DNA of 64,000 nt from Sphingomonas sp. CROZ-RG-20F-R02-07 (GCF_022662335.1 NZ_JAKNQJ010000006.1:124001-188000); one strand, 5' to 3'. Counted from the stretch's first letter, positions 35,837 through 46,177 are shown. Translations and numbers: made by a program. The notes: generated by a model from the sequence alone, not told the origin.

Positions 35837-36697
35837 TCAGAAGGTGTAGGCCAGGCCCAGCGCGCCGTACCAATTGTTGCGGCTGCCCTCGATGCTGACG
35901 AGCGGGCTCGCCGCGAAATCGTTCATCAGATGCGAATAGGAGACGCCGCCGACGACCGACAGACCGTGGAGCAGCGTGCCGGTGATCGAATAATTGCCGA
36001 GCGCGGTGAGGTTATAGTTCTTCCAGCCCTTGTTGGCGTTGAACACGGGCAGGCCCGAGCGCGCCGAACCGAACGCATCGACGCCGAAATAGCTCTGCGC
36101 GTAACCGCGGCCGGCATAGTTCGCGCTGCCCGACAGCGCGACATAGGCCTTGGTGCTGAGCGGCGTGCCGTAGTTGATCGTCGGGGTGACGACATAGCTG
36201 TCGTAGATGTTGGTCACGTCATGGACATAGGTGACGTTGACCGACAGCTTGTCATAGGGGCTGGTGATGACGCCGGTCTTGCCGATGCCCACGAAGCCGC
36301 CGAGTTCCACCGCGAGCTTCTTCTTGCCGAGCGCCTCGACGCGGGCATCGTCGATGCGGCTCACCCGGTTGAAATTGAGGCTGACCACCGGTCCGAGCTG
36401 GAAGTCCCACACCGGGCCGGGGGCATTGCGGATGAGATCGAGCGAGAACTGCGTGCCGGCAACCGCGAAGGCATAGCCGTCATACACGCCCTGCGCCTGG
36501 ACGATGCCGGTGATCTCGTTGTGTCGCGAGCCGTCATAGCTGGGCACGGTGGCGACGCCGGCGCCCACGGTGACGCGGTTGGCGTTCAGGTCGATCGCCT
36601 GACCGCCGCCGGCGCTGCTGTCCTGCGCCATGGCGGCGGCGGGGGCGAAAAGGGCGGCGGAGGCCGCGGCGAACAGGACGAAGGTGGATCGGCGCAA
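35837..36697 (-). CDS. MipA/OmpV-family outer-membrane protein, TTG start
   Basis: A 286-residue predicted outer-membrane beta-barrel. A TTG at 36697 with GGAG eight bases upstream gives a clean signal peptide (LRRSTFVLFAAASAALF, cleaved after AAAMA). The mature protein begins with the MipA-like NRVTVGAGVATVPSYDGS strand and ends with the C-terminal Phe (GLAYTF) typical of barrel assembly. MipA scaffolds peptidoglycan enzymes in E. coli; OmpV-type homologues have other roles. An upstream in-frame ATG has no signal peptide, so TTG is preferred. Confidence 0.85.
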   Translation of the reverse strand: MRRSTFVLFAAASAALFAPAAAMAQDSSAGGGQAIDLNANRVTVGAGVATVPSYDGSRHNEITGIVQAQGVYDGYAFAVAGTQFSLDLIRNAPGPVWDFQLGPVVSLNFNRVSRIDDARVEALGKKKLAVELGGFVGIGKTGVITSPYDKLSVNVTYVHDVTNIYDSYVVTPTINYGTPLSTKAYVALSGSANYAGRGYAQSYFGVDAFGSARSGLPVFNANKGWKNYNLTALGNYSITGTLLHGLSVVGGVSYSHLMNDFAASPLVSIEGSRNNWYGALGLAYTF

Positions 36698-36716
36698 GGC
36701 GAGGGCTCCAGAAGAT

Positions 36717-36732
36717 GTTTCAGTTCCGAAAC
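36717..36732. promoter_or_regulatory. dyad GTTTC-N6-GAAAC in the mipA-type leader
   Basis: Inverted arms 36717-36721 and 36728-36732, 19 bp upstream of the TTG start. Placed where a repressor or an RNA hairpin could act. No known regulator is inferred. Confidence 0.35.
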
Positions 36733-36841
36733 GCCCCCTCGGCGCGTTGGCTCCACCGCGATACCGATCCCGACCCAGGTGTTGCATAACAGCATCACCC
36801 CACCGCCCGCGCTGCCCCCGAAAAACTCTTTGAACGCGGGC

Positions 36842-36866
36842 GGGACCCTGAGGGCGCGTGCGCGTT
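36842..36866 (+). promoter_or_regulatory. candidate general-stress (EcfG-type) promoter of the YciF-like gene
   Basis: GGGAC (36842-36846), a 17-base spacer and GTT (36864-36866) resemble the alphaproteobacterial EcfG consensus GGAAC-N16/17-GTT with one mismatch. About 50 bases separate it from the start codon. YciF/DUF892 genes are commonly stress-induced, which makes the hit plausible. Confidence 0.35.
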
Positions 36867-36915
36867 ACCGCTTCAGACGGCAGCGCCGTCGATCCACTTG
36901 AAAGGACATCATGTC

Positions 36916-37431
36916 ATGGGTTTGTTCAGCAAGGACATCGCGACGTTCGACGACCTGTTCCACCACCAGCTCCAGGACGTCTATTATGCCGAGAACCAGA
37001 TCACCAAGGCGCTGCCGAAGATGATCGAAAAGGCGACGGCCCCGGCGCTGAAGGCGGGCTTCGAGCAGCATCTTCGCGAAACCGAAGGCCAGATCCAGCG
37101 GCTCGAGAAGATCTTCCAGCTCCGCGGCGAGGAAGCCAAGGCGGTCACCTGCCCGGCGATCGACGGCATCATCAAGGAGGCCAACGAGGTGGCCGGCGAC
37201 ATCGCCGACAAGGCGGTGCTCGATGCGGCGCTGATCGCCTCGGCGCAGGCGGTCGAGCATTACGAGATCACGCGCTACGGCACGATGATTACCTGGGCCA
37301 AGCAGATGGGCCGCGACGACATCGCCGCGATCCTGAAGGAAACGCTCGACGAGGAATATGCGACCGACGACAAGCTGACCGATCTGGCGACCAGCCAGGT
37401 GAACGCGAAGGCCGAAGCGGTCAGCGCCTGA
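36916..37431 (+). CDS. YciE/YciF-type ferritin-like protein (DUF892)
   Basis: A 171-residue cytosolic four-helix protein with the DUF892 opening DIATFDDLFHHQLQDVYYAENQITKALP, then ALKAGFEQHLRETEGQIQRLEKIF and SAQAVEHYEITRYGTM, the iron-ligand positions of this ferritin-like family. Homologues are induced by osmotic, acid or general stress; the biochemical role is unclear. The ATG at 36916 has AAAGGA nine bases upstream and is preferred over an ATG 18 bases earlier. It ends at a strong hairpin. Confidence 0.93.
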   Translation: MGLFSKDIATFDDLFHHQLQDVYYAENQITKALPKMIEKATAPALKAGFEQHLRETEGQIQRLEKIFQLRGEEAKAVTCPAIDGIIKEANEVAGDIADKAVLDAALIASAQAVEHYEITRYGTMITWAKQMGRDDIAAILKETLDEEYATDDKLTDLATSQVNAKAEAVSA

Positions 37432-37437
37432 GCCCAG

Positions 37438-37478
37438 GGCCGGGCCGCGGGGAGCATGCCCGCGGCCCGGCCTCGTTT
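37438..37478 (+). terminator. terminator after the YciF-like gene
   Basis: A perfect 14-bp GC stem (37438-37451 and 37459-37472) with a seven-base loop, followed by TCGTTT. Its symmetry could also serve the convergent TSUP-family gene, which ends at 37482. Confidence 0.75.
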
Positions 37479-37481
37479 CCC

Positions 37482-38246
37482 TCAGAGCCCGTAGGCGCGG
37501 CGGAAGAAGACGATGGTCGTGGCGCCCGTCACGATCAGCGTCCACCAGCGGATCGCGCGCGGCGAGAGACGGCGGCCGAGATGCGCGCCCGCCCATCCGC
37601 CGACCACCGCCCCGACCAGCATCGGCAGGCACGCCGTCCAGCGCACCAGTCCGGTCGCCGCGAACACGATCGCCGCGGCGAAATTGGCCACCGCCAGCAT
37701 CAGCGTGCGCGGCGCGAACAGCGCGCGCGGGGTGGCGTTGGCGAGCAGGCCGTAGATGGCGGTCGTCATCAGCCCCACGCCACCACCGAAATAGCCGCCA
37801 TAGACGCCGAGCAGCGATTGCGCCGCGACGAGCGTGCGCGGCCCGAGCGTGACGCGCGCGTGAAGCCATGCCGACGCCCGGCCGCCGAACGCGATCACGA
37901 GAAACGCCATCAGCAACAGCCAGGGAATGATGACGTCGAACAGGCCGCTGGGCGTCGCGTAGAGAAGCACGCTGCCGATCAGCCCGCCAACGAAGGTGAT
38001 GGCCGAGAGCAGTCGGATGGACACGCCGGCGACAGGCCCGAGTTCGTCGCGGAACGCCCAGGCGCTGGTGGCGGCGCCCGGCATCAGCGCCACGTTGCTG
38101 GTTGCGTTGGCGAACCGCGCATCGAGGCCCATGCCGAGCGTGAGCGCCGGGATCGTCGCGAACGTGCCGCCCCCCGCCAGCGCGTTCATCGCGCCGCCGA
38201 TCAGCCCCGCGCCCGCCGCCAGCGCGATCGTGCCCGGATCAGCCAT
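37482..38246 (-). CDS. TSUP/TauE-SafE-family membrane permease
   Basis: A 254-residue protein with seven or eight membrane segments and the repeated TSUP pattern: GLIGGAMNALAGGGTFATIPAL near the N terminus and LLGVYGGYFGGGVGLMTTAIYGLL in the second half. The family moves sulfite, sulfonates or related anions outward. Substrate cannot be told from sequence. It lies 18 bp downstream of rlmN on the same strand. Confidence 0.92.
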   Translation of the reverse strand: MADPGTIALAAGAGLIGGAMNALAGGGTFATIPALTLGMGLDARFANATSNVALMPGAATSAWAFRDELGPVAGVSIRLLSAITFVGGLIGSVLLYATPSGLFDVIIPWLLLMAFLVIAFGGRASAWLHARVTLGPRTLVAAQSLLGVYGGYFGGGVGLMTTAIYGLLANATPRALFAPRTLMLAVANFAAAIVFAATGLVRWTACLPMLVGAVVGGWAGAHLGRRLSPRAIRWWTLIVTGATTIVFFRRAYGL

Positions 38247-38264
38247 GGGGAGCGGCCGCGTGAA

Positions 38265-39473
38265 TCAGGCCGGCACCGACTGTTCGGATTGCGCCTGCGC
38301 ATCGCGCGCCGCGCGGCTGATCTTTTCGGAGGCGGTCTTCAACTGGCCGCACGCCGCATCGATGTCGCGCCCGCGCGGGGTGCGTACCGGTGCGGAGATG
38401 CCCGCCTCGAACACGATGTCCGAAAACCGCCGCACGCGCTCGGGCGTGGAGCATTGATAGGGCGCGCCGGGCCAGGGGTTGAAGGGGATCAGGTTCACCT
38501 TGGCCGGCAGCTTGTATTTGCGCAGCAGCCGGACGAGCTCGTGCGCATCGGCGTCGCTGTCGTTCTTGTCGCGCAGCATGACATATTCGAACGTGATTCG
38601 CCGGGCGTTGTTGGTGCCGGGGTAATCGGCGCACGCCTGGAGCAGCTCCTCGATGCCATATTTGCGGTTGAGCGGCACGATCTCGTCGCGCACTTCCTTC
38701 GTCACGGCATGCAGCGAGACGGCGAGGTTCACCCCGATTTCGGCACCCGCACGCGCCATCATCGGCACGACGCCGCTGGTGCTGAGCGTGATCCGCCGGC
38801 GCGACAGCGCGAGCCCGGCGCCGTCCATCACCAGCTTCAGCGCGTCGCGGACATTGTCGAAATTGTAGAGCGGCTCGCCCATGCCCATCATCACGATGTT
38901 GGTCAGCATCCGCCCCTCGGGATGGCTTGGCCATTCGCCCAGGCCGTCGCGGGCGAGCATCACCTGGCCGACGATCTCGGCCGCGGTCAGGTTGCGGACG
39001 AGGCGCATCGTGCCGGTGTGGCAGAAGGTGCAGTTGAGCGTGCAGCCCACCTGACTCGACACGCACAGCGTGCCGCGGTCCGCATCGGGGATGAAGACCA
39101 TCTCGTAATCCTGCGCATCGTCCGAACGCAGCAGCCATTTGCGCGTGCCGTCGCTCGACACCTGCGCCTCCACCACCTGCGGGCGGCTGATGACGAAGCG
39201 CTGTTCGAGCCAGGGGTGCATCGCCTTGGCGATATCGGTCATCGCCGAGAATTGCGTCGCGCCCCGGTTGTAGATCCAGTGCCAGAGCTGCTTGGCGCGC
39301 AGCTTGGCCTGTTTGGGCTCGAGCTGCGACGTCTCGAGCGCCATGCGCAGATCGTCGAGCGACAGGCCGAGCAGGTCGATCCGCCCATCGGCACGCGGCA
39401 CGAGGGCGCGCGGGACGGGCACGGGATCGATGTGCCCGGGGATGGGCATGAGGGCGGTGGCGGCGGGCATCAT
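38265..39473 (-). CDS. rlmN: 23S rRNA/tRNA adenine-C2 methyltransferase RlmN
   Basis: Radical SAM enzyme that methylates A2503 of 23S rRNA and A37 of some tRNAs. The protein (402 residues from the chosen ATG at 39473) has the N-terminal helical domain, the Fe-S motif CTLNCTFC (Cys144, Cys148, Cys151), [12 protein letters not shown] and the C-terminal DIDAACGQL, whose Cys is the methyl-carrying residue. An ATG at 39449 ([10 protein letters not shown]) is equally plausible; longer frames intrude toward prfC. Confidence 0.96.
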   Translation of the reverse strand: MMPAATALMPIPGHIDPVPVPRALVPRADGRIDLLGLSLDDLRMALETSQLEPKQAKLRAKQLWHWIYNRGATQFSAMTDIAKAMHPWLEQRFVISRPQVVEAQVSSDGTRKWLLRSDDAQDYEMVFIPDADRGTLCVSSQVGCTLNCTFCHTGTMRLVRNLTAAEIVGQVMLARDGLGEWPSHPEGRMLTNIVMMGMGEPLYNFDNVRDALKLVMDGAGLALSRRRITLSTSGVVPMMARAGAEIGVNLAVSLHAVTKEVRDEIVPLNRKYGIEELLQACADYPGTNNARRITFEYVMLRDKNDSDADAHELVRLLRKYKLPAKVNLIPFNPWPGAPYQCSTPERVRRFSDIVFEAGISAPVRTPRGRDIDAACGQLKTASEKISRAARDAQAQSEQSVPA

Positions 39474-39535
39474 CGCCACATAGCGCGGAACGCAGGATTT
39501 TTCCACTGTGCCGGCCATGCCGGCGGAAGAGCGCG

Positions 39536-41101
39536 TCAGCGTTCCCGCGTGGCCGCGAAACGCACCTTGGGATAGCGGTCCGCCGCATAGCCGACGTCCC
39601 ACGCGCTCTTGGCTAGGAACACCGGGTTGGCGTCGCGATCCTTCGCCATCGAAGACCGGTTGAGATCGGTGAAATTCTTGAGATCGGCCGGATCCTCCGC
39701 CGACACCCAGCGCGCGGTGTCGAACGGGGCGGGCTCCAAAGCGGCGGCCACCTTATATTCGGCGTCGAGCCGCGACAGCAGCACCTCGAGCTGCAACTGA
39801 CCGACCACGCCGATGATCCAGTTCGAGCCGATTTCGGGATAGAAGACCTGGGTCACGCCCTCTTCGGCCATGTCGTCCAGCGCCTTGCGCAACTGCTTGG
39901 TCTTGGTGAAATCCTTCAGCACCACGCGGCGCAGGATCTCGGGCGCGAAATTGGGCAGGCCGGTGAAGCGCACCGCGGCGCGTTCGCTGAGCGTGTCGCC
40001 CACCCGCAGCGTGCCGTGATTGGGGATGCCGATGATGTCGCCCGGAAACGCCTCGTCCGCCAGCTCGCGATTCTGCGCGAAGAACAGGATCGGCGAATGC
40101 ACCGCGATCGGCTTGCCGTGCCCGGTGGGGGTAAGCTTCATGCCGCGCTTGAAGATGCCCGAACACAGCCGCATGAACGCGATCCGGTCGCGGTGGTTGG
40201 GGTCCATATTGGCCTGCACCTTGAACACGAAGCCGGTCACCTCGGCCTCGTCGGGCGAGACGGGTGCGGGTTCGGCGGGCTGCGCGCGCGGCGGCGGCGC
40301 GAAGTCGGCGAGCGCCGCGATCAGCTCGGCCACGCCGAAATCCTTGAGCGCCGAGCCGAAATAGACCGGCGTCAGGTCGCCGCCGCGATAGGCCTCGGCA
40401 TCGAAGGCGGAATAGGCGCCCTGCGCCAGCTCGGCCTCCTCGACCAGCTTTACGAGCCCGTCCGCGCTCAGCACATCGGCGAGCTTGGGATCGTCGAGCC
40501 CGTCGAACGCCAGCGGCGTGCCGAGAAATTCGCGGCTGCCGCCCTCGGGCCGGCTCAGCGTGTTGGCATAGAGGTCGTACACGCCCTCGAATTCGCCGCC
40601 CATGCCGACCGGCCAGCTCATCGGGCACACGTCGAGCTGCAGCATCTCGGCCACCTCGTCGAGCAGTTCGAAGCCGCTGCGGCCCTCGCGGTCCACCTTG
40701 TTGACGAAGGTGATGATCGGCACGTTGCGCAGGCGGCACACCTCGAACAGCTTGCGCGTCTGCGGCTCGATCCCCTTGGCCGCGTCGATCACCATCACCG
40801 CCGAATCGACCGCGGTCAGCGTGCGATAGGTGTCTTCGGAGAAATCCTCGTGCCCCGGCGTGTCGAGCAGGTTGAAGGTGATGCCCTGGCGTTCGAACGT
40901 CATCACCGACGAGGTGACCGAGATGCCGCGCTGCTGCTCGATCTTCATCCAGTCGCTCCGCGCCCGCCGCGTCTGGCCGCGGGCCTTCACCTCGCCCGCC
41001 AGATGGATCGCGCCGCCGAAATAGAGCAGCTTTTCGGTCAGCGTCGTCTTGCCGGCGTCGGGGTGCGAGATGATCGCGAAGGTGCGGCGGGGGGATGTCA
41101 T
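39536..41101 (-). CDS. prfC: peptide chain release factor 3
   Basis: GTPase that recycles RF1/RF2 after termination. The 521-residue protein has G1 SHPDAGKTT (12-20), G3 DTPGHEDF (80-87), G4 NKVD (134-137) and the RF3 C-terminal domains ([32 protein letters not shown]). Standard length. It precedes rlmN by 62 bp on the same strand. Confidence 0.97.
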   Translation of the reverse strand: MTSPRRTFAIISHPDAGKTTLTEKLLYFGGAIHLAGEVKARGQTRRARSDWMKIEQQRGISVTSSVMTFERQGITFNLLDTPGHEDFSEDTYRTLTAVDSAVMVIDAAKGIEPQTRKLFEVCRLRNVPIITFVNKVDREGRSGFELLDEVAEMLQLDVCPMSWPVGMGGEFEGVYDLYANTLSRPEGGSREFLGTPLAFDGLDDPKLADVLSADGLVKLVEEAELAQGAYSAFDAEAYRGGDLTPVYFGSALKDFGVAELIAALADFAPPPRAQPAEPAPVSPDEAEVTGFVFKVQANMDPNHRDRIAFMRLCSGIFKRGMKLTPTGHGKPIAVHSPILFFAQNRELADEAFPGDIIGIPNHGTLRVGDTLSERAAVRFTGLPNFAPEILRRVVLKDFTKTKQLRKALDDMAEEGVTQVFYPEIGSNWIIGVVGQLQLEVLLSRLDAEYKVAAALEPAPFDTARWVSAEDPADLKNFTDLNRSSMAKDRDANPVFLAKSAWDVGYAADRYPKVRFAATRER

Positions 41102-41202
41102 CGTGATGTCCGGTCAGGAGGAGAACGAGCGGGAAAGTCCTGCCCCGCCTCGTTCCGAACGACGGCGCGCGACGCGAACGGGAAGGGGGGCGGCGCCGCG
41201 CG

Positions 41203-42084
41203 TCAGGGCACCAGCGTGACGCTCATGCCGATCCGCATCGTCTCGCCCGCCGCCACTTCGAACACGCCGGGCTTCGCGCGGAAATCGCCGGTGAAGCCCT
41301 CGGGATCGGCGATGCCGTGCCATGGCTCGACGCAGACGAAATGCGCGCCGGGCTTGGTCCACACGCCCAGCCGCGGCGTGTCGGGAAAGGCGATGTGGAG
41401 CGTGGGGCCATCGGCGGCGCCATAGACGACCGACTGCGATTCGATCGGATCCCACACCAGCGCGTCATGTTCGAACAGCGCATCGGCCAGGTGCAGCGTG
41501 CGGCCGTCGAGCGGCGAGGCGCGGGTCTCGGCCGCGATCAGCCCGTCGGGCGCGATCTCGCGCAGCCGGGCGGGCTCGTCGCGTTCGAACAGGATGCGGT
41601 GCGCGTCGCGCGCCCGGCCATAAGGCAGCGGCCAGGCGAAGGCGGGATGGAAGCCGAATTGCGCGGGCATCGGCGCGTCGCCGCGGTTGGTGATCGCCGC
41701 CGCCAGCGTGATCGTCGCGCCTTCGATCCGATAGGTGAGATCGAGCGCGAACGGGAACGGATAGTTGGCGCGTGTCTGCTCACTGTCGGTGAGGCGCAAG
41801 GTGACCGATGCGGCATCCTGCGACACCACGTCGAACAGCGAATGGCGTGCGAACCCGTGCTTGGGCATCGGATATTCGGTGCCGCCCAGCCGGATCACGC
41901 CGCCATTGGTGACGCCGATCGCGGGAAACAGGATCGGCGCATGGCCGGTCCAGAAGGCCGGGTCCGCATCGGTCATCAGCGCGCGGCCCTGCGCATCGCG
42001 CAGATGCGTCAGTTCGGCGCCATAGCTGTTGATCGCTGCCGACAATTCGGCGCTCGCGATTTCGATCATCTGCGGATCAGCCAC
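41203..42084 (-). CDS. aldose 1-epimerase family protein
   Basis: A 293-residue galactose mutarotase-like protein: AAINSYGAELTHLRDAQGRALM, GHAPILFPAIG, the catalytic-region His in YPMPKHGFARHSLFDV, and QFGFHPAFAWPLP. It belongs to the YihR/LacX-like branch rather than classical GalM. Substrate unknown. Its first eight bases overlap the end of pheT, so the two are likely co-transcribed. Confidence 0.9.
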   Translation of the reverse strand: MADPQMIEIASAELSAAINSYGAELTHLRDAQGRALMTDADPAFWTGHAPILFPAIGVTNGGVIRLGGTEYPMPKHGFARHSLFDVVSQDAASVTLRLTDSEQTRANYPFPFALDLTYRIEGATITLAAAITNRGDAPMPAQFGFHPAFAWPLPYGRARDAHRILFERDEPARLREIAPDGLIAAETRASPLDGRTLHLADALFEHDALVWDPIESQSVVYGAADGPTLHIAFPDTPRLGVWTKPGAHFVCVEPWHGIADPEGFTGDFRAKPGVFEVAAGETMRIGMSVTLVP

Positions 42085-44503
42085 GTAAGCTCGCTCCCAA
42101 TTTGGCGGCGGCGGCGACCACCTTGTCCGCCACCGCCTTCAGTTCGGCCTCGGTAAAGCTCTTGTCGCCCGGTTGCAGGACGATCTCGATCCCGAGCGAG
42201 GTCTCGCCGTCGCGCGCGAACCGGTCAAACACGCGTGCGGCCACGATCGCGGCCTTGTCCGCGCCCTTCACCGCGCGCACCAGCGCGTCGGCGGCAAGGC
42301 CTTCGGGCACCAGGAACGCAAAATCGCGGCGGACGGGCTGGAGCGCGGGCGGCGCATAGGCGGGGCGCATGAAGCCCCCCGCTCCATCCTTGCCGCCACG
42401 CTTGGCCGGCAACGCGTCGAGATACAGTTCGACCGCCGCGACCGCGCCGTCGAGATCGAACGCCTTCAGCACGCGCGGGTGGAGCATGCCGAACGCGGCG
42501 AGCACGGTCTTCGGCCCTAGCCGCAGCGTGCCCGACTGGCCGGGATGCCACGCCGAATCGGCACCCGCCGCTTCGGGGCCCACCACCTGCAGATTGTCGA
42601 CCGGCGCGCCCGCCGCGGCGAGCAGCGCGATCGCCTCTGCCTTGGCATCATAGGCGTCGAACGTCGCCTTGCCCTCGCGCCAGCCGCGCGCGCGGCGCTC
42701 GCCCGCCAGCACCACGCCCAGCGTCGGCCGCTCGGCATCCGCCAGATAGCGGCGGCCGATCTCGAACAGGCGCAGGCTCGTCGTGCCGCGCCTGGCGTTG
42801 CGCGCGGCGGCGGCGAGCAGGCCGGGCAGCAGCGACGGACGCATCACGCGCAGCTCTTCGCTGATCGGATTGGCCAGCCGCCACGTGCCGCCGCCGAACG
42901 GCGCGGCCTCGGCATCCGACACGAAGCTCCACGTCACCGCCTCGTTCAGCCCGCGCGCCGCGGCGGCGCGGCGCACGCGGCGCTCGACGCGCTGTTCGGG
43001 CGTGGCGGTCGGGCGCGCGACGCCGGGCGTGCGGGGCAGGGGGACGGAGGCGACCTTGGCGATCCCCTCGATCCGGATCACCTCCTCGACCAGATCGGCG
43101 GGCCCGTCGACGTCGCGGCGCCAGCTCGGCACGTTCACCGGCCAGGCGCCTTCGATCGTTGCGAACAGCGCGTCGCTGAACGCGTCCGCGCTTCGGATCG
43201 CGCCGACCGTGAAGCCGAGCGACAGCAGGATCCGCGCCTGCCGCTCCGGCGCGACATAGAGGCCACCCAGATCGGCGCAGAGCCGGGGATCATAGATAAT
43301 GGTGCGCGGCGCGACGGGCGCCTCGCCCGAGCGGGTGATCGCGCTGGGCGTGCCGCCGCAGATCTCGAGCACCAGCCGGGTCGCGATCGACAGGCCGGTA
43401 TCGAGAAAGGCGGGATCGACGCCGCGTTCGAAGCGGCTGCGCGCATCGCTCGTCAGCGTCAGCGCCTGTCCGGTGCGCGCGATATGGTCGGGATCGAAAT
43501 AGGCGCATTCGATCAGCACGTCGGTCGTGTCGTGGCTGACGCCGGAATGCGCGCCGCCCATGATCCCGCCGATGTCGTGCACCTGCACGCCGTCCGCGAT
43601 CACGGTCATCGCGGGGGTGAGCGTATAGGTGCGGCCGTTGAGGGCCTGGACCTGCTCGCCGGGCCGCGCCTTGCGCGCGACCAGGCCGCCCGACAGCTTC
43701 GCGCGGTCATAGACGTGGAGCGGCCGGCCGAGATCGATCATCACGTAATTGGTGATGTCGACCAGTGCGGAGATCGGCTTCTGTCCGATCGCGATGAGCC
43801 GGCGGCGCATCCATTCGGGCGATTCGCCATTGGTGACGCCGGCGACCGATTGGCCGAAAAAGGCGGGGCAGCCCGCCGGATCGTCAGTGCGCAGATCGGG
43901 CGCGGGGCCGTCGCCATCCACGGGGGGCAGCGACAGCGGCTTCAGCGTGCCGAGCCCCGCCGCCGCCAGATCGCGCGCGATGCCGCGCACGCCCATGCAA
44001 TCCTGCCGGTTCGGCGTGATGCTCACGTCAATCACCGGATCGGTGAGGCCGGCATAATCGGGATAGGGCGTGCCGACGGGCGCATCGGCGGGCAGCTCGA
44101 TGATCCCGTCATGGTCGTCGCCCAGCTCCAGCTCGCGCGTCGAACACATCATGCCGTTCGATTCGACGCCGCGGATGCTCGCCACCTTCAGCGTCACGTC
44201 GAGGCCGGGGACATAGGCGCCGGGCGCCCCGAACACCCCCACCAGCCCGGCGCGCGCATTGGGCGCGCCGCACACGACCTGGAGCGGCCCGTTTCCGGCG
44301 TCGACCGAGAGCACCTGCAGCTTGTCCGCCTGCGGGTGGCGTTCGGCGCTCAGCACGCGCGCGACCGTGAACGCCGCGAGCTTCTCGCCCGGATTCTCGA
44401 CGCCCTCCACCTCGAGGCCGACACGGGTGAGCGCCTCGACGAGGGTGGCGAGATCGGCGTCGGTCTCGAGATGCGCCTTCAGCCAGCCGAGCGTGAACTT
44501 CAT
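42077..44503 (-). CDS. pheT: phenylalanyl-tRNA synthetase beta subunit
   Basis: Beta subunit of the alpha2-beta2 PheRS. The 808-residue protein has the N-terminal [12 protein letters not shown] start, an EMAP-like tRNA-binding OB domain (about 40-150), the B3/B4 editing domain (about 215-390), B5 (about 400-475) and a C-terminal FDX-ACB anticodon-binding domain ending at Gly808. The ATG at 44503 overlaps the pheS stop (ATGA). The full domain order is intact. Confidence 0.97.
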   Translation of the reverse strand: MKFTLGWLKAHLETDADLATLVEALTRVGLEVEGVENPGEKLAAFTVARVLSAERHPQADKLQVLSVDAGNGPLQVVCGAPNARAGLVGVFGAPGAYVPGLDVTLKVASIRGVESNGMMCSTRELELGDDHDGIIELPADAPVGTPYPDYAGLTDPVIDVSITPNRQDCMGVRGIARDLAAAGLGTLKPLSLPPVDGDGPAPDLRTDDPAGCPAFFGQSVAGVTNGESPEWMRRRLIAIGQKPISALVDITNYVMIDLGRPLHVYDRAKLSGGLVARKARPGEQVQALNGRTYTLTPAMTVIADGVQVHDIGGIMGGAHSGVSHDTTDVLIECAYFDPDHIARTGQALTLTSDARSRFERGVDPAFLDTGLSIATRLVLEICGGTPSAITRSGEAPVAPRTIIYDPRLCADLGGLYVAPERQARILLSLGFTVGAIRSADAFSDALFATIEGAWPVNVPSWRRDVDGPADLVEEVIRIEGIAKVASVPLPRTPGVARPTATPEQRVERRVRRAAAARGLNEAVTWSFVSDAEAAPFGGGTWRLANPISEELRVMRPSLLPGLLAAAARNARRGTTSLRLFEIGRRYLADAERPTLGVVLAGERRARGWREGKATFDAYDAKAEAIALLAAAGAPVDNLQVVGPEAAGADSAWHPGQSGTLRLGPKTVLAAFGMLHPRVLKAFDLDGAVAAVELYLDALPAKRGGKDGAGGFMRPAYAPPALQPVRRDFAFLVPEGLAADALVRAVKGADKAAIVAARVFDRFARDGETSLGIEIVLQPGDKSFTEAELKAVADKVVAAAAKLGASLRG

Positions 44504-45678
44504 GCGCCTACTCCTCCGCTCAGCGTGGGCACGTCGAGCGACGAGAAACCATAATGTTTCAGCCAGCGGATATCGCCGTCGAAAAAGGCGCGCAGGTCGT
44601 CCATGCCGTATTTCAGCATTGCCAGCCGATCGATCCCGCAGCCAAAGGCGAAGCCCTGCCATTCCGCGGGATCGAGCCCGCAGGCGGCGATCACCCGGGG
44701 GTGCACCATGCCGCTGCCCAGCACCTCCATCCAGCCGCCGTCCGCCGCATCGCCGCTGCCGCCGATCACGCGCTTGCCCTTCACCAGCGTATAGCCGACA
44801 TCGACCTCCGCCGAGGGTTCGGTGAAGGGGAAATAGCTCGGCCGCAGCCGCAGCACGATGTCGTCGCGCTCGAAATAGGCCTTCAGGAACGTCTCCAGCG
44901 TCCATTTCAGATGGCCGAGCGTGATCCCCTTGTCGATCACCAGCCCCTCCACCTGGTGGAACATCGGCGTGTGGGTGGCGTCGCTGTCGGAGCGATAGGT
45001 GCGGCCGGGCGCGATGATGCGGATGGGCGGCTTCTGGCTCAGCATCGTGCGGATCTGCACGGGCGAGGTGTGCGTCCGCAGCAGCATCCGCGCAGCGTCG
45101 CCAGACGCGAGCACGGCCGACGGCGAGCCAGGCTCGCCGTTCGACGACGGGCTTTGCCCGTCGCGCGCCGTGTCGTCAGCCGTTCCCGCCTGCGGCTCGC
45201 AATAAAAGGTGTCGTGCATCGCCCGCGCGGGGTGGCTCTCGGGGATGTTGAGCGCGGTGAAATTGTGCCAGTCGTCCTCGATCTCCGGGCCCGTCGCGAC
45301 CGCGAAGCCCAGATCGGCGAAGATCTCCGCCAGCTCGTCCATCACCTGGCTGACCGGGTGCACCGTGCCCGCGGACGGCGCATCGACCGGCAGCGTCATG
45401 TCGAGCGTTTCGGCGGCGAGGCGTGCGTCGAGCGCGGCGGCCTCGAGCGCCGCCCTGCGTTCCGCGATCGCCGCGGTCACGGCCTCGCGCAGGCCGTTGA
45501 TCGCCGGGCCCTGCACCTGCCGCTCCTCGGGCGCCATGCCGCCCAGCGTCTTCAGCAACTGGGTCACGCGGCCCTGCTTGCCGAGCGCCTCGACGCGCAC
45601 CGCATCGAGTGCGTCGAGCCCGGGGGCGGCCTGCACGGCGGCGAGCATGTGCTCGCGCATCTGGTCGAGTTCGATCAT
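44500..45678 (-). CDS. pheS: phenylalanyl-tRNA synthetase alpha subunit with in-frame insertion
   Basis: Catalytic subunit of PheRS. The 392-residue protein has an N-terminal coiled coil and the class II core: [11 protein letters not shown] (149-159), [16 protein letters not shown] (197-212), [10 protein letters not shown], and GSGMVHPRV with [17 protein letters not shown] near the C terminus. Between the first two motifs, where most homologues have a short loop of 3-8 residues, there are about 36 residues (161-196, bases 45091-45198) of Gly/Ser/Asp-rich sequence. The frame stays open, so the product is probably functional. The inserted DNA forms two hairpins. Confidence 0.97.
   Translation of the reverse strand: MIELDQMREHMLAAVQAAPGLDALDAVRVEALGKQGRVTQLLKTLGGMAPEERQVQGPAINGLREAVTAAIAERRAALEAAALDARLAAETLDMTLPVDAPSAGTVHPVSQVMDELAEIFADLGFAVATGPEIEDDWHNFTALNIPESHPARAMHDTFYCEPQAGTADDTARDGQSPSSNGEPGSPSAVLASGDAARMLLRTHTSPVQIRTMLSQKPPIRIIAPGRTYRSDSDATHTPMFHQVEGLVIDKGITLGHLKWTLETFLKAYFERDDIVLRLRPSYFPFTEPSAEVDVGYTLVKGKRVIGGSGDAADGGWMEVLGSGMVHPRVIAACGLDPAEWQGFAFGCGIDRLAMLKYGMDDLRAFFDGDIRWLKHYGFSSLDVPTLSGGVGA
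45091..45198. repeat. palindromic element inserted in frame in pheS
   Basis: Within this stretch are two adjacent perfect hairpins: 10-bp arms around one base at 45120-45140 (ACGGCGAGCC / GGCTCGCCGT) and 8-bp arms around TTT at 45145-45163 (CGACGGGC / GCCCGTCG). They coincide with the extra loop of PheS. The length (about 108 bp, divisible by three) keeps the frame. It resembles in concept the palindromic elements found in Rickettsia genes, though no sequence kinship is claimed. Confidence 0.75.
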
Positions 45679-45709
45679 GATTTCCTCGGGCGTTTGGTCG
45701 CCGATAACG

Positions 45710-45743
45710 AAAAGGGCGCGGATGGCCTAGCCACCCGCGCCCC
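45710..45743 (-). terminator. terminator or attenuator between rplT and pheS
   Basis: Twelve-bp stem (45714-45725, 45731-45742; one G-U wobble) with a five-base loop and TTTTCG after it on the minus strand. It sits between the rplT stop and the pheS start, so it could end the ribosomal transcript or attenuate pheST. No Phe-rich leader peptide is visible. Confidence 0.65.
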
Positions 45744-45767
45744 GTTTCGCGTTCGCTGCGGATCGCC

Positions 45768-46157
45768 TCAGGCGGCCTGGGGCAGAGCCGCCGCTTCGAC
45801 CTGGCTCAGCGCATGCTTCGCCTGCGCGATGATCGCCGAAAACGCGGCCTCCTCGTGCATCGCGATGTCGGCGAGCACCTTCCGGTCGAGTTCGACGCCG
45901 GCGAGCTTCAGCCCGTGCATGAACTGCGAATAGGTCAGGCCCTCGGCGCGGACGCCGGCGTTGATGCGCTGGATCCACAGGCCGCGGAACGTGCGCTTTT
46001 TGACCTTGCGGTCGCGATACGCATATTGGCCGGCCTTTTCGACGGCCTGGCGCGCGATGCGGATCGTGTTCTTGCGACGGCCATAATAGCCCTTCGCCTG
46101 TTCGAGAATCTTCTTGTGCTTGGCGCGGGTGGTTACACCCCGTTTGACGCGTGCCAT
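45768..46157 (-). CDS. rplT: 50S ribosomal protein L20
   Basis: 23S rRNA-binding assembly protein. The 129-residue product has the L20 pattern [57 protein letters not shown] and [12 protein letters not shown]. It is about ten residues longer than E. coli L20 by a C-terminal Ala/Gln tail. It is 20 bp downstream of rpmI. In E. coli L20 represses this operon, but a leader binding site was not identified. Confidence 0.98.
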   Translation of the reverse strand: MARVKRGVTTRAKHKKILEQAKGYYGRRKNTIRIARQAVEKAGQYAYRDRKVKKRTFRGLWIQRINAGVRAEGLTYSQFMHGLKLAGVELDRKVLADIAMHEEAAFSAIIAQAKHALSQVEAAALPQAA

Positions 46158-46177
46158 GGTCTAAATCCTTCTAAAGC

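Noticed and set aside
36858..39575. 905-codon plus-strand open frame across the YciF-like, TSUP and rlmN genes
   Set aside because: It overlaps three well-supported genes in other frames and has low-complexity Arg/Gly/Ala composition.
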